Assembly (NCBI GenBank): GCA_012517205.1
Contig: JAAYVL010000153.1
Location: forward strand, 24,667 to 88,666
Source of the DNA: Verrucomicrobiota bacterium
GTDB taxonomy: Bacteria; Verrucomicrobiota; Verrucomicrobiia; Limisphaerales; UBA8199
DNA: 64,000 nt
Reading direction: 5' to 3'
Part shown: positions 1-9,764 of the stretch, in pieces
Numbering within the stretch: the first letter of the stretch is position 1
How the letters are laid out: each line of letters starts with the position of its first letter
Position numbers and translations under genes: made by a program
Notes under the pieces: generated by a model
Database searches by the model: none
What the model was told of the DNA's origin: nothing
The model's input: the letters and a program-made list of their open reading frames with translations, nothing else

Positions 1-481
1 CATGAGCATTCGCTTTGCCGAGGAAGACGTGCGGCCCATGGGGCGCCCGGCGGCGGGCGTGCGCGGCATCAACCTGGAGAAAGCCGATGCCGTCGTGGCC
101 CTCGCGCTGGCGGTTCCTGACGCGACCTTGCTGGTGGCCGGCGAAAACGGCATCGGCAAGCGAACCCCCTTTGACCTGGCCCGGGAGGATGGAACGACCG
201 AGCCGGTCTATCGCCTCCAGTCGCGGGGCGGCAAGGGCATCATTACGATGAAAGCCAATGAGAAGACCGGCGCCGTGGTGGGCGCCCTGACCGTTCAGGA
301 CGGCGACGAAGTTATGCTGATAACGGCAGGCGGGCAACTGGTGCGCACCTACGTGAAGGACATTCGGGAGACAGGCCGGAATGCGCAGGGCGTTCGGCTG
401 ATTAACCTGGCCGAAGGCGATCAACTGCAGGCTATCGCGCCAGTGATCAGCGAGCAGCAGGAGAACGGTGCGGAAGAATAG
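1..481 (+). CDS. gyrA: DNA gyrase subunit A, C-terminal fragment (gene starts before the window)
   Basis: Frame open from window edge; SIRFAEEDVRPMGRPAAGVRGI and GGKGIITMKANEKTGAVVG...GQLVRTYVKDIRETGRNAQGVRLINL are typical GyrA C-terminal beta-pinwheel motifs. Confidence 0.93.
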   Translation, partial: MSIRFAEEDVRPMGRPAAGVRGINLEKADAVVALALAVPDATLLVAGENGIGKRTPFDLAREDGTTEPVYRLQSRGGKGIITMKANEKTGAVVGALTVQDGDEVMLITAGGQLVRTYVKDIRETGRNAQGVRLINLAEGDQLQAIAPVISEQQENGAEE

Positions 482-559
482 CCGGGGGCAGCGCCGCCCG
501 GCGGCAACCGCGGTCGCGGGAAACAGCCGCCGCCGCGAGGCGGGGCGCGTCGGGAAGAC

Positions 560-1267
560 TCAGGGCGACAGGCGCTCGATCCGCCAGGTGTTATCCGGCT
601 GCCGGGTATAGCGAAACCGATCGTGGAGGCGGTTGGGGCGGCCCTGCCAGAACTCGATCCGCGCGGGCCAAAGCCGGTAGCCCCCCCAGAACGGAGGGCG
701 GGGCACTTCCTTCCCGGCGTAGCGGGCTTCGATCTGCCGCCACTTCTCCTCCAGGGCTGCCCGATCCGGAATCACGGTGCTTTGCGGCGAGGCCCAGGCC
801 GCCTCCTGGCTGCCCCGTGGCCGCGAATGGAAATAGGCATCGGACTCCGCCGGCGGCAGTTGGCTGATTTCGCCCGCGATGCACACTTGCCGCTCCTGGT
901 TCGACCAATAAAACACCAACGCCGCCCGGGGATTTCCAGCCAACTCCTGCCCTTTGCGGCTTTCGTAATTGGTGAAGAATACAAAGCCGCGCTCATCCAC
1001 ACCCTTGAGCAGCACCACCCGCGCCGACGGATGCCCATGCGAGTCCACCGTCGCCAGCGTCATCGCCGTCAGGTCGAGCGGCTCAGCGCCGCTGGCCAGG
1101 AGCAGTTTCTTGTAGAGCTTGATGCCAAACTTCCGCAGCCGCCCGCTGGCGCGGACTCCCGCCGCCTGCTCAAACCACTTCTTGAACTGGGCGATGGGAT
1201 CCGCCTCCAAATCCCGCCGCCGCAGACCGGTCAGGTTGTATTCACGCCGCAAGTCCGCAATAGCCAT
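560..1267 (-). CDS. pdxH: Pyridoxamine 5'-phosphate oxidase
   Basis: MTLATVDSHGHPSARVVLLKGVDERGFVFFTNYESRKGQELAGNPRAALVFYW...RQVCIAGE, C-terminal WQGRPNRLHDRFRY...W.IERLSP. Confidence 0.95.
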   Translation of the reverse strand: MAIADLRREYNLTGLRRRDLEADPIAQFKKWFEQAAGVRASGRLRKFGIKLYKKLLLASGAEPLDLTAMTLATVDSHGHPSARVVLLKGVDERGFVFFTNYESRKGQELAGNPRAALVFYWSNQERQVCIAGEISQLPPAESDAYFHSRPRGSQEAAWASPQSTVIPDRAALEEKWRQIEARYAGKEVPRPPFWGGYRLWPARIEFWQGRPNRLHDRFRYTRQPDNTWRIERLSP

Positions 1268-1351
1268 AACCCAAAATCAAAACCCCGCCCGTTATCCCGC
1301 CAGGCGGGAGCCGGGGAGTGAGGGCGAATCGCGCATACAGGCGTCGCCGGG

Positions 1352-1918
1352 CTACGACTGCGCGGCCGAACTGGCAGGCATCATCCCCGTCTTGCGCGCA
1401 TAATTGAAGATGCCTCCGGCATCCACCACGGGCCGCACATCCCCCAGGGACTTAAACGGATAGACCTTGCCCGAATCCTTGCTGGTGACGGTGCCGGCAT
1501 CCAGATCCACCGTCACGACCTCGCCTGTTTTGAGGGCGTCGCAGAGCCGTTCGACGGTTTCGCAGGGATACAACTCGCCCGTGGCAACGGCATTGCGGAA
1601 GAAAATGCGCGCAAAGCTTTCCGCCAGAACGACCTTGCAGCCCGCGGAACCCAACGCAATCGGCGCATGTTCCCGCGAGCTGCCGCAGCCAAAATTGCGC
1701 CCGGCCACCACGATCGGATATTGGCTGTCGAGCTGGCCTTCGTCCACATAACGCTTCGGATACGCCGATTCCGGCAATCCCGCGAAGGCGTAAGCCCCCA
1801 GCTTTTCGTACTCCTGCGGAATCGTCGGCACGAGATTCAAGTATTGCGCCGGGATAATCTGATCCGTGTCTATATTATCCCGCACCACAAAGACTGGTCC
1901 GGCAAAAACAGATTGCAT
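1352..1918 (-). CDS. leuD: 3-isopropylmalate dehydratase small subunit (start placed at MQSVFAG; the longer ORF reads through the upstream repeat)
   Basis: VVRDNIDTDQIIPAQYL, GRNFGCGSSREHAPIAL, AESFARIFFRNAV motifs of the aconitase small-subunit family. Confidence 0.93.
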   Translation of the reverse strand: MQSVFAGPVFVVRDNIDTDQIIPAQYLNLVPTIPQEYEKLGAYAFAGLPESAYPKRYVDEGQLDSQYPIVVAGRNFGCGSSREHAPIALGSAGCKVVLAESFARIFFRNAVATGELYPCETVERLCDALKTGEVVTVDLDAGTVTSKDSGKVYPFKSLGDVRPVVDAGGIFNYARKTGMMPASSAAQS

Positions 1919-2093
1919 GAGCCCAACTTGGACGACGGCCAGCCCATTTTCAATCAGATATTGACAGGAATCTACTTTTCGAACGCCTGCCTGGATAACT
2001 CGTCCGCCCAAAGGAACGGCTAAAACTGGACGCAACCTCGCACCCCAAACCCGAATAAAGCCGAAAGCCAACTCCAACCAAATCCTGCCGAAC

Positions 2094-2110
2094 TGTCCAA
2101 TTATTGGACA
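2094..2110. repeat. 17-bp palindrome TGTCCAATTATTGGACA (companion motif, copy 1)
   Basis: 8-bp arms around a central T; identical sequence at 29947-29963. Confidence 0.85.
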
Positions 2111-2198
2111 CTTGCCTGCTTTCGGCCTCAATAGCCATTTCCAATGCCAGATTTCGCCTAACCTGCATAATTTCACGGACATCCATAGATACCAGCTG

Positions 2199-2308
2199 GC
2201 CGTGTACAAGGGGTGTACAAGGGGAGTACAACGGATGCTCAGCAGAGGAACAATGAAAAATCCGTTGTGCATCCGGTGAGCATCCCTTGTACACCCCTTG
2301 TACACGGC
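2199..2308. repeat. Long hairpin repeat, copy 1
   Basis: 25-bp perfect inverted repeat GCCGTGTACAAGGGGTGTACAAGGG (2199-2223) / CCCTTGTACACCCCTTGTACACGGC (2284-2308); related copies at 30051-30151 and 42523-42622. Confidence 0.95.
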
Positions 2309-2460
2309 GCTTTGAGATGGTATCGAGAGGGTGGGGGCAGGGAAGTGCCGACGAGAGCGTGCCAGGGCAGGGGACGGTATGGCCTTAAAAACTATCGGAA
2401 ACGACGAAATTTACAGGGACAACGGATTGACATTGCTTTCCCGGATGGTTTTCGGCATCC

Positions 2461-2691
2461 TTGCCTGTGAAACCTATGAAGCAGAAGGGTCGAATCGCTG
2501 TCGCGCCACTGGCTACTGGCCAGGTTTGGCGGATGGCGGATTCACATCTTCATGTTGACCTCGTAGGCAAGCACCTGGTCCATTACAAGCTCATCAAGCG
2601 CGACGCCAAGCGCACCCCCATGTCGCTTTCCAACAAGAAGACTGTGGAGAAATACCTCAGGACCAACAAAGCCGTTTTGGTGCAGGGATAA
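2461..2691 (+). CDS. Small uncharacterised protein (start may be internal at MKQKGRIAVAPLATGQVW)
   Basis: 76-aa ORF in an otherwise unassigned gap; basic, regular composition. Confidence 0.5.
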   Translation: MPVKPMKQKGRIAVAPLATGQVWRMADSHLHVDLVGKHLVHYKLIKRDAKRTPMSLSNKKTVEKYLRTNKAVLVQG

Positions 2692-2964
2692 ACGCATTTG
2701 CCCCAAAAACGGGGTGGCCTGGCAGAAAAGAGACAGAGCGTGCTGGCGGCGGGCTGCGCACCTCAAAACCGAGTCGTTCCCCCGAGGAGTCCGTGCCTTC
2801 GCCCCCCAAAGGCTCACCCCCAATATACGACGCTCTCTTTAAGCTCCGGTTAAAGACTCCGCCCGCTGGGAACACCATGCCCTGCGGACACAAGCCTGTA
2901 TTCAGCCGCCCCGGAGATTTTATCCCGGCTTGTCTTTTCGCCAACTCCGGCTTAACAGGGAAAC

Positions 2965-4314
2965 ATGAACCGCAGACAATTCATCCAAGCCGGTGCGGCG
3001 GGATTGGCGTTGGCGTCCCTCGGCGGCTATGCCGCTGAATTCGCAGACCAGAAGAAGCGTGTTGGCCTCATCGGCTGCGGTTGGTACGGCAAGAGTGATT
3101 TGCTCCGCCTGATCCAGGTTGCGCCGGTCGAGGTGGTCTCGCTATGCGACGTGGATAAGCAGATGCTCGCCGGGGCGGCGGAGATCGTCGCCGCGCGCCA
3201 GGCCTCCAGGAAGGCGCCCCGCACCTATCATGACTACCGGGAGATGCTCCGCGAAAAGGACCTGGAGATTGTCCTGATCGCCACGCCGGACCATTGGCAC
3301 GCCCTGCCGATGATCGCCGCGGTGGAAGCCGGCGCGGATGTTTATGTGCAGAAGCCAATCAGCGTGGATGTGGTCGAGGGGCAGGCCATGCTGGCCGCCG
3401 CGCGCAAGCATAAACGCGTCGTGCAGGTCGGCACCCAGCGCCGCAGCACCCCGCATCTCATCGAAGCCCGGGACGCCATTCTGCGCGAGGGAAAGCTTGG
3501 CAAAATCGGGCTGGTGGAGATTTACAGCTATTACGGCGGCGGCGCCGGAACGGAGCCCGAGGACAGTGCGCCGCCCGATTACCTTGACTGGGAGATGTGG
3601 ACCGGCCCGGCGCCTCTGCGTCCCTACAACCGCATGAAGCACCCGCGCGGCTGGCGATCGTTCATGGAATATGGCAACGGCACCGTCGGCGATCTCTGCA
3701 TCCACATGCTCGATGCGGCGCGCTGGATGCTGGGTCTTGGCGCGCCGCGAACGGTCAGCTCCGCCGGTGGCATTTTCGTGCGCCAGGGCCGGAAGGCCAA
3801 CATCGCCGACACCCAAACCGCGATCTTCGACTTCGGCGATTTGCAGGTGGTCTGGCAGCATCGCCGCTGGGGCCAATCACCCGACCCGCGCTATCCCTGG
3901 GGCATTACGTTCTGGGGAGAGAAGGGACATCTCAAGGCCAGCATTAACAGCTATACCTTTGTGCCCGCCGATAACCGTCCCCCTCTGCACCGCGAAGTGA
4001 CGATGGAGTTGGAGCAATACCCCGAGGACCGGGAGGAAAAGGAACTGGAAAAACAAGTCGCGCCCGCGATACGGGGCCACATGAAAGACTTTCTGGCCGC
4101 CATTGCCACGCGTGGCAAGCCCGTAGCCGATATCGAGCAGGGGTATATTTCCACGACGGCCTGCATCCTGGCCAACCTGTCCATGAAGCTGGGCCGCAGC
4201 CTGGCGTGGGACGCCGCACGGGGGCGCGTGGTCGGTGATGAGGAAGCCAACGGTCTCCTGGCACGGCCCTACCGCGCGCCCTGGGAGCATCCCGAGCCGT
4301 TGAAATTCAGTTAG
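2965..4314 (+). CDS. Gfo/Idh/MocA family oxidoreductase, Tat-exported
   Basis: Tat-like N-terminus MNRRQFIQAGAAGLALASLGG; VGLIGCGWYGKSDLLRL nucleotide-binding motif; ATPDHWHALPMIAAVEAGADVYVQKPIS. Confidence 0.92.
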   Translation: MNRRQFIQAGAAGLALASLGGYAAEFADQKKRVGLIGCGWYGKSDLLRLIQVAPVEVVSLCDVDKQMLAGAAEIVAARQASRKAPRTYHDYREMLREKDLEIVLIATPDHWHALPMIAAVEAGADVYVQKPISVDVVEGQAMLAAARKHKRVVQVGTQRRSTPHLIEARDAILREGKLGKIGLVEIYSYYGGGAGTEPEDSAPPDYLDWEMWTGPAPLRPYNRMKHPRGWRSFMEYGNGTVGDLCIHMLDAARWMLGLGAPRTVSSAGGIFVRQGRKANIADTQTAIFDFGDLQVVWQHRRWGQSPDPRYPWGITFWGEKGHLKASINSYTFVPADNRPPLHREVTMELEQYPEDREEKELEKQVAPAIRGHMKDFLAAIATRGKPVADIEQGYISTTACILANLSMKLGRSLAWDAARGRVVGDEEANGLLARPYRAPWEHPEPLKFS

Positions 4315-4360
4315 TCCCGGCCCGCCGGGTGGGCCACCGCTTCCGGCGCCGCCGCCGCGC

Positions 4361-5866
4361 CTACACCTTCGCCGGCACGACAAACGGTGGGCGATAAGGG
4401 CGCGTCAGCATTTCGTTGGCCGCCCGGTTTCCCGCAAAGCGTTCTTTCCGGGGGTCAAACTTGAGCGGCATCCCCAACCACACCTTGTCCTTCGCCAGAT
4501 CCACGCCGTTGGCATCCAGATGCCCGGCCATGCGGTCAAAGGCCTCGGCCAGGCTCCGGTTATCCGCAAGCGCCTGCCGGATTTCTCCCGGCGCCTTTTG
4601 CGCCCCCAGCCGATAGGAGATATTCCCGGTATGAACCAGGCCCGCCGACAAATGGCCTTCCAGGATCTCCGCGTTGAGCGCTTGGACGTTGCGGCTCCGG
4701 ACAGCGGCGATCCAGTTGCCATGATGGCCGCCCGATTCCGCCGTCAACCCCACCGGAGTCTTCACCGAATCGGCCGCGGCCTTCTTTCGGCCCGTGAAGC
4801 GCGTGATTTCCTTGCCGTCGCGGTCATAGATGATCGCTTCGGTATAGCTGGGGACTACCACGCTGCCATGCTCGCACTCGATGACGTTGCCGATGCTCAC
4901 GCCCCGGTAGTTGTCCATCTTCCAGCCCTGGCTTTGCGCCGCCTGGTCGTGCGGCAAGCCGCGCACTTCAAAGAGCAGCGGGGTTTTGTATCCGTGATAG
5001 ACAATGAGAGTGTTGGGGGTTTCGGCGGAATCCTGGTAGCCCAGGCGCCCGCCAATGGCTTGCGTGAAGGGCGCAATGGTCTTTTCGCCCAGAAACCAGC
5101 GGGCAATATCCAACTGGTGCGGGCCCTGGTTCCCATAATCGCCGTTGCCGTAGTTCCAAAACCAATGCCAGTCGTAGTGAATCGTCCCATTGCCGGTTTT
5201 GCGGCGCGGTGGTTCGTTTGGGGCCGGGCCACACCAGAGATCATACTCGATGTAAGCGGGCACCGGCTGCGGCCCATCCACCGTTCCGATACTCCTGCGG
5301 GCCTTGTAACAAAAGCCGCGCGCCAGCAGAATCCGGCCCAGGCGCCCCTCGCGCACATACTGCACCGCCTCCTGCAGCCCTCCTGACGAACGGCACTGCG
5401 TGCCGCATTGGACGATGCGCTTATATTTGCGGGCCGCTTCAACCATTTTGCGGCCCTCGAAAAGGTTGTGGCTGGCCGGTTTCTCGACGTAAACATCCTT
5501 GCCCGCCTGGCAGGCCCACACTGTTGCCAGCGCGTGCCAATGGTTCGGCGTCGCGATGGAAACCGCGTCCACATCCTTGTTGTCGAGCACCCGGCGCAGA
5601 TCGGTGCAGGCCTGGACGCTGCTGCCCAGTTCCCGGGCCTTGGCTTCCAGCACCTGGCGGTCCACGTCGCAAATAGCCACCACCCGCACGCCGCTGAGCC
5701 TGTTCAGGGCCTTGATATGGCCGGCGCCCTGGCCGCGAAAGCCAATCACCGCAACGCGGATGTCGTCATTGGCCCCGACAGCCCGGCTCCAGGTGCGAGC
5801 GTCCAGACTGAAAGCGGCGGCGCCGAGGGCAACGGTTTTGAGGAAATCACGACGATTCAGGTTCAT
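4361..5866 (-). CDS. Gfo/Idh/MocA family oxidoreductase, Tat-exported
   Basis: MNLNRRDFLKTVALGAAAFS; VIGFRGQGAGHIKAL; ATPNHWHALATVWACQAGKDVYVEKPASHN. Confidence 0.92.
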   Translation of the reverse strand: MNLNRRDFLKTVALGAAAFSLDARTWSRAVGANDDIRVAVIGFRGQGAGHIKALNRLSGVRVVAICDVDRQVLEAKARELGSSVQACTDLRRVLDNKDVDAVSIATPNHWHALATVWACQAGKDVYVEKPASHNLFEGRKMVEAARKYKRIVQCGTQCRSSGGLQEAVQYVREGRLGRILLARGFCYKARRSIGTVDGPQPVPAYIEYDLWCGPAPNEPPRRKTGNGTIHYDWHWFWNYGNGDYGNQGPHQLDIARWFLGEKTIAPFTQAIGGRLGYQDSAETPNTLIVYHGYKTPLLFEVRGLPHDQAAQSQGWKMDNYRGVSIGNVIECEHGSVVVPSYTEAIIYDRDGKEITRFTGRKKAAADSVKTPVGLTAESGGHHGNWIAAVRSRNVQALNAEILEGHLSAGLVHTGNISYRLGAQKAPGEIRQALADNRSLAEAFDRMAGHLDANGVDLAKDKVWLGMPLKFDPRKERFAGNRAANEMLTRPYRPPFVVPAKV

Positions 5867-6129
5867 AATAGTATTGTATTGTCTTTGGATTCAGTAGGGG
5901 AAGGCGGAGGTCAATTCAACTCCTTTTTCCTTAACTGGCAGAAAACCGCGCACTGTCTGCCAGCCGCCAGGCATTCCGCGAGACCCTTTTTGCGACGCTG
6001 AGAGGGCCCCTGGAGCATCGGGCACTTCAGCTCCACAGCAGCCGATTCGGCAAGGAGGAGCACTTTCGCATTCGCTTGACGGAGATGGGCTTTCCATCAT
6101 ACGATAGATCTATATAAACAGTTAGAGCC

Positions 6130-6488
6130 CAATCCCGCGCCTCTCCATCCAGGCTCTGCGCCAGCGCAAAGCTCACCGCCTGCGCTCCCTCAAGCTGCCG
6201 CCCCGCCTCATTTACACCTCCCTGCTGGAACGGTTCCTGACCTGCGGGCGCCCCCACTGCTCCTGTCATCAAGGCCACAAACACGGTCCCTTCTTCTACC
6301 TCAACCGCTGCCTGTCCAAAGGTCGCATGAGCAGCCTGCTGCTCAAATCCGACGCTCAGATCACCCAAGCCCGCCAAGCGGTCCAGGCCTACCGCCAGGT
6401 GCTCGCAGCTCTCGACCAACTCTCTTGGATCAATCTGGAACTGCTGCGGCGCGATGAGCCCTTGTTCGGGAAACCAACCCCAGTATGA
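6130..6488 (+). pseudogene. Small IS-associated accessory ORF (ERFLTCGRPHCSCHQGHKHGPFFYLN motif), no clear start; remnant
   Basis: Translated by hand: LRQRKAHRLRSLKLPPRLIYTSLLERFLTCGRPHCSCHQGHKHGPFFYLNRCLSKG...LFGKPTPV*; its TGA (6486-6488) overlaps the ATG (6485) of the following transposase frame. Confidence 0.6.
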
Positions 6489-7732
6489 GACTGCGTCAGT
6501 TCGCCGCCTATGTTCGCAAAGTCTTTCGCCTCCACCGGCTGGCCGGCCGCATCAGCGGCTCCCGTTGTGACCCCGACATCCCCCTCGGCCATCTGGTTAA
6601 GTTTGGACTTCGGTGCCGTGTTCACCCCCCCCCCCAGCTTTCTTCAACTCCAAAGCGAGCCGCGCCGGAAAGCCTGGCGCAACACGCTGGGCTACGCCAA
6701 GCCCATCCGCGATGATGCCCTGGCTTATGCCACCGCGCGGATGCGGTTGGAGCCGTTGCGGACCGCGCTGGCGACCACCAACAAAGTGCTCAAGCGCAAC
6801 AAGGCTTTCGTGCGCAATCAGATGAGCGGCCTGCTGGCTCTGAACATTGATGCCAATGAACATTTCAAGAGCCGGAGCCACTGCTGTCCGCAGTGCCTGC
6901 AACGCCAGCTCACGGTCAAGAATGCTCAGGGCCAGGAGGAAGAAGTTACCGAGTATTATCACAAAGAGGTTTATGCCCAACTCAGCGGACCGGCCTGGAA
7001 CACGCTGTTGGATGGCGAACCCCTGCGTCCGGGGAGGAGGGCGGGCGGTGGCGTTGCGCTTGTTGGGCCGGCGGCGGCGTCTCTATGGCGTGCGCTTCCT
7101 GGATGTGGTCGTGGCCGATGCCGGGTACGCCAAGGGGCCGTTCCTCAAAGCGGTGACCGCTTTGGGCTGGGCCCTCGTCGTGGTGCTCAAGCAAGGGGAT
7201 TACGACGTCTACCAGGAAGCCTGGGCCTTGACCCAAGGCCAACCCACCCACCAGTTCCGACAAGAGGAGCGCGAGGTCCGCCTTTGGGAAGTGCGCAGCC
7301 TGACCTTCTCCAAAACCTATGGCCGAGCCGTACGGGGGGTGCAGGCCGAGAAGAAATGGACCCAGTTCAAGGTCGTGGGCGGCAAAAAGATACCCGTTCC
7401 CAAACAGTCCGACTGGTTATGGGGGGTGACCGAGGACCTCGGCGGCTATGGTGGCCGGACCATTGGGAACCTGGGGCACGGTTGGTGGCGGATCGAGAAC
7501 TACGCCTTCAACGTCCTGGCCCAGCACTGGCACCTGCGGCACTGCGCCCATCATGATCCGACTTCGATCCTAGCCTGTTTGCTCATTACGCTGCTGCCCT
7601 CAACCTGTTTCATGCCTTTGTTCTGCTCTAGGGCAAACTCTATCGGCAGGGCAAGATCACCCTGCAAGAACTGCGCCTGCAACTCTACCGGGCCGTTGAA
7701 CACGGCTCGCTCCTGCTCCTGTTCAGCGGGTG
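6485..7732 (+). pseudogene. DDE-type transposase, degenerate (at least three frame changes plus an internal stop)
   Basis: Frames must be stitched: MRLRQFAAYVRKVFRLHR -> FGAVFTPPPSFLQLQSEPRRKAWRN...HCCPQCLQRQLTV...YYHKEVYAQLSG -> LYGVRFLDVVVADAGYAKGPFLKAVTALGWALVVVLKQ...WGVTEDLGGYGGRTIGNLGHGWWRIENYAFN -> NLFHAFVLL*GKLYRQGKITLQELRLQLYRAVEHGSLLLLFSG*. Confidence 0.8.
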
Positions 7733-8023
7733 AGCGCAAGGATAGGCTTTCGGCCGTCTGTTCTTTGATACTTCAAAACTGGCCGGCGGACCTTCACACA
7801 AGAAGTGTGTACTGGTGGAACGGGCGCGGCCCCCTCGACCGACTCGAAGGAACCTCTCGCCCCAGTTTTCCCAGCGCGAGTGCCGCCCCAATCATGGTGG
7901 AGACCAGCATACGGAATTTCTGCCGGGGCGGATGCGGGGTTGCCGTGCGCGGCGGTTTGCAGTATGCTCGGCCGCACGATGGCTTACATGGACAGGCCGG
8001 TCTGGCGGCGGAACTAAAGGTGC

Positions 8024-8854
8024 ATGGCGCGGCAAAGACATAACGTGCTACCTGGCTTCAGCCTGACGATGGGCTTTACGCTTTTCTACCTGGGCGCAAT
8101 TGTTCTGATTCCTTTTGCCGCCTTGGTTTTGCGCGCGCTGGAGCTGTCGTGGCTGGATTTCTGGCGTTTGGCGACGACGGAACGGGCGCTGGCGGCGTAT
8201 CGGCTGACGTTCGGGGCATCGCTGATTGCCGCGGCGGCCAACGGGGTGTTTGGCACGCTGCTGGCCTGGGTGCTTGTGCGCTATCATTTCCCCGGCCGCC
8301 GCAGTCTGGATGCGCTCATTGATTTCCCGTTTGCGCTGCCCACCGCGGTGGCAGGATTGACGCTGGCCAGCCTGTTTGCCCCCGACGGCTGGCTGGGGCG
8401 TTACCTGGTGCCGCTGGGAATCAAAGGTGCGTTTACGCCGCTGGGGGTGGTAATTGCGCTGACGTTTGTGGGGCTGCCTTTTGTGGTGCGGACGCTCCAA
8501 CCGGTGTTGCAGAACCTGGAGCGGGAGGTCGAGGAGGCGGCGGCCACGCTGGGCGCGGGCCGGTTGCGCACGTTCGCGCAGATCATAGCCCCAACGCTGC
8601 TGCCGGCGGTGCTGACCGGGCTGGCGCTAGCGTTTGCCCGGGCCGTCGGGGAATACGGGTCCATTGTATTTATTTCGGGCAACCTTCCCTTCAAGACGGA
8701 GATTGCGCCGTACTTGATCGTGCAGCGCCTGGAAGAATATGACTACACGGGAGCGATTGCGCTGGCGGTGGTGCTGCTGGTCTTTTCGTTTCTGCTGCTC
8801 GGGGCCATCAATTTGCTGGAACAGTGGTCCCGCCATGCGCGCCGCCCCGCTTGA
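8024..8854 (+). CDS. cysT: Sulfate/thiosulfate ABC transporter permease
   Basis: FPFALPTAVAGLTLASLF, EEAAATLGAGRLRTFAQIIAPTLLPA EAA loop, FARAVGEYGSIVFISGNLPFKTEIAPYLIVQRLEEYDY. Confidence 0.93.
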   Translation: MARQRHNVLPGFSLTMGFTLFYLGAIVLIPFAALVLRALELSWLDFWRLATTERALAAYRLTFGASLIAAAANGVFGTLLAWVLVRYHFPGRRSLDALIDFPFALPTAVAGLTLASLFAPDGWLGRYLVPLGIKGAFTPLGVVIALTFVGLPFVVRTLQPVLQNLEREVEEAAATLGAGRLRTFAQIIAPTLLPAVLTGLALAFARAVGEYGSIVFISGNLPFKTEIAPYLIVQRLEEYDYTGAIALAVVLLVFSFLLLGAINLLEQWSRHARRPA

Positions 8855-8858
8855 GGTT

Positions 8859-9764
8859 ATGACGACCTTTTTCCCAGGCAAGCGTGGAACGGCGCCGCGC
8901 GCCGCGCAGCGAGGCGTGGAGGAATCGTCGCTGGCGAAGTGGACGCTTATTGGCATTGCCCTGGTTTTCTGCGTGGGGTTTCTGCTGCTGCCGCTGCTGA
9001 ACGTCTTTGCGCAGGCCCTGGCGAAGGGGGGGGCGCATTATTGGCGTTCGCTGACGGAACCAGATTCGCGGGCGGCCATTCGCCTCACACTCATGGTGGC
9101 CGCCATCTGCGTGCCGCTCAATGTGCTGTTTGGATTGGCGGCGGCGTGGGCCATTGCCAAGTTCGAGTTCCGGGGCAAGCCGTTTCTGGTCACGTTGATA
9201 GATTTGCCGTTTTCGGTTTCGCCGGTCGTGGCCGGGCTGATGCTTGTCGTGCTGCTGGGGCAGCAAGGTTTCTTTGGCGAATGGCTCGCGGCGCATGAGA
9301 TTAAAATTATTTTTGCGGTGCCCGGCCTTGTGCTGGCGACGGTATTCATCACCTTTCCTTTCGTCGCCCGGGAGTTGATTCCCGTAATGCAGGCCGCCGG
9401 CACGGAGCAGGAAGAAGCGGCGCTAACGCTGGGGGCCAGTGGCTGGCAGACATTTTGGCACGTCACGCTGCCTTCGGTGAAGTGGGGCCTGATCTACGGG
9501 GTCATCCTTTGCAACGCGCGCGCGATGGGAGAGTTTGGCGCCGTCTCGGTTGTTTCCGGGCACATTGCCGGACTCACGGAGACGATGCCGCTGCGGGTGC
9601 AGGCGCTTTACGAGGGCGCGACCACGGCGACCACGGCGGCGGCGTTTGCGGTGGCCAGCTTGCTCGCCTTGCTGGCGCTGCTTACCCTGGGGGTCAAGAG
9701 TGCCCTGGAATGGCGGCAGGCACGGGCGGAGCGGATAGCCGCCAGCGGGGCAGGCCAACGATGA
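8859..9764 (+). CDS. cysW: Sulfate/thiosulfate ABC transporter permease (start MTTFFPGK or MRAAPLEV at 8835)
   Basis: DLPFSVSPVVAGLMLVVLLG, EEAALTLGASGWQTFWHVTLPSVKW, NARAMGEFGAVSVVSGHIAGLTETMPLRVQALYEG. Confidence 0.93.
   Translation: MTTFFPGKRGTAPRAAQRGVEESSLAKWTLIGIALVFCVGFLLLPLLNVFAQALAKGGAHYWRSLTEPDSRAAIRLTLMVAAICVPLNVLFGLAAAWAIAKFEFRGKPFLVTLIDLPFSVSPVVAGLMLVVLLGQQGFFGEWLAAHEIKIIFAVPGLVLATVFITFPFVARELIPVMQAAGTEQEEAALTLGASGWQTFWHVTLPSVKWGLIYGVILCNARAMGEFGAVSVVSGHIAGLTETMPLRVQALYEGATTATTAAAFAVASLLALLALLTLGVKSALEWRQARAERIAASGAGQR

Noticed and set aside
1950-2470. ORFs with MYKGC...HPLYTPCTPLVHG peptides on both strands (also near 30049-30368)
   Set aside because: They are translations of the long hairpin repeat; the same peptide appears on both strands because the DNA is palindromic.
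5935-5963. CTGGCAG...CTGCCAG inverted repeat
   Set aside because: Short stem with a 15-nt loop, no T-tract, not repeated elsewhere in the window.
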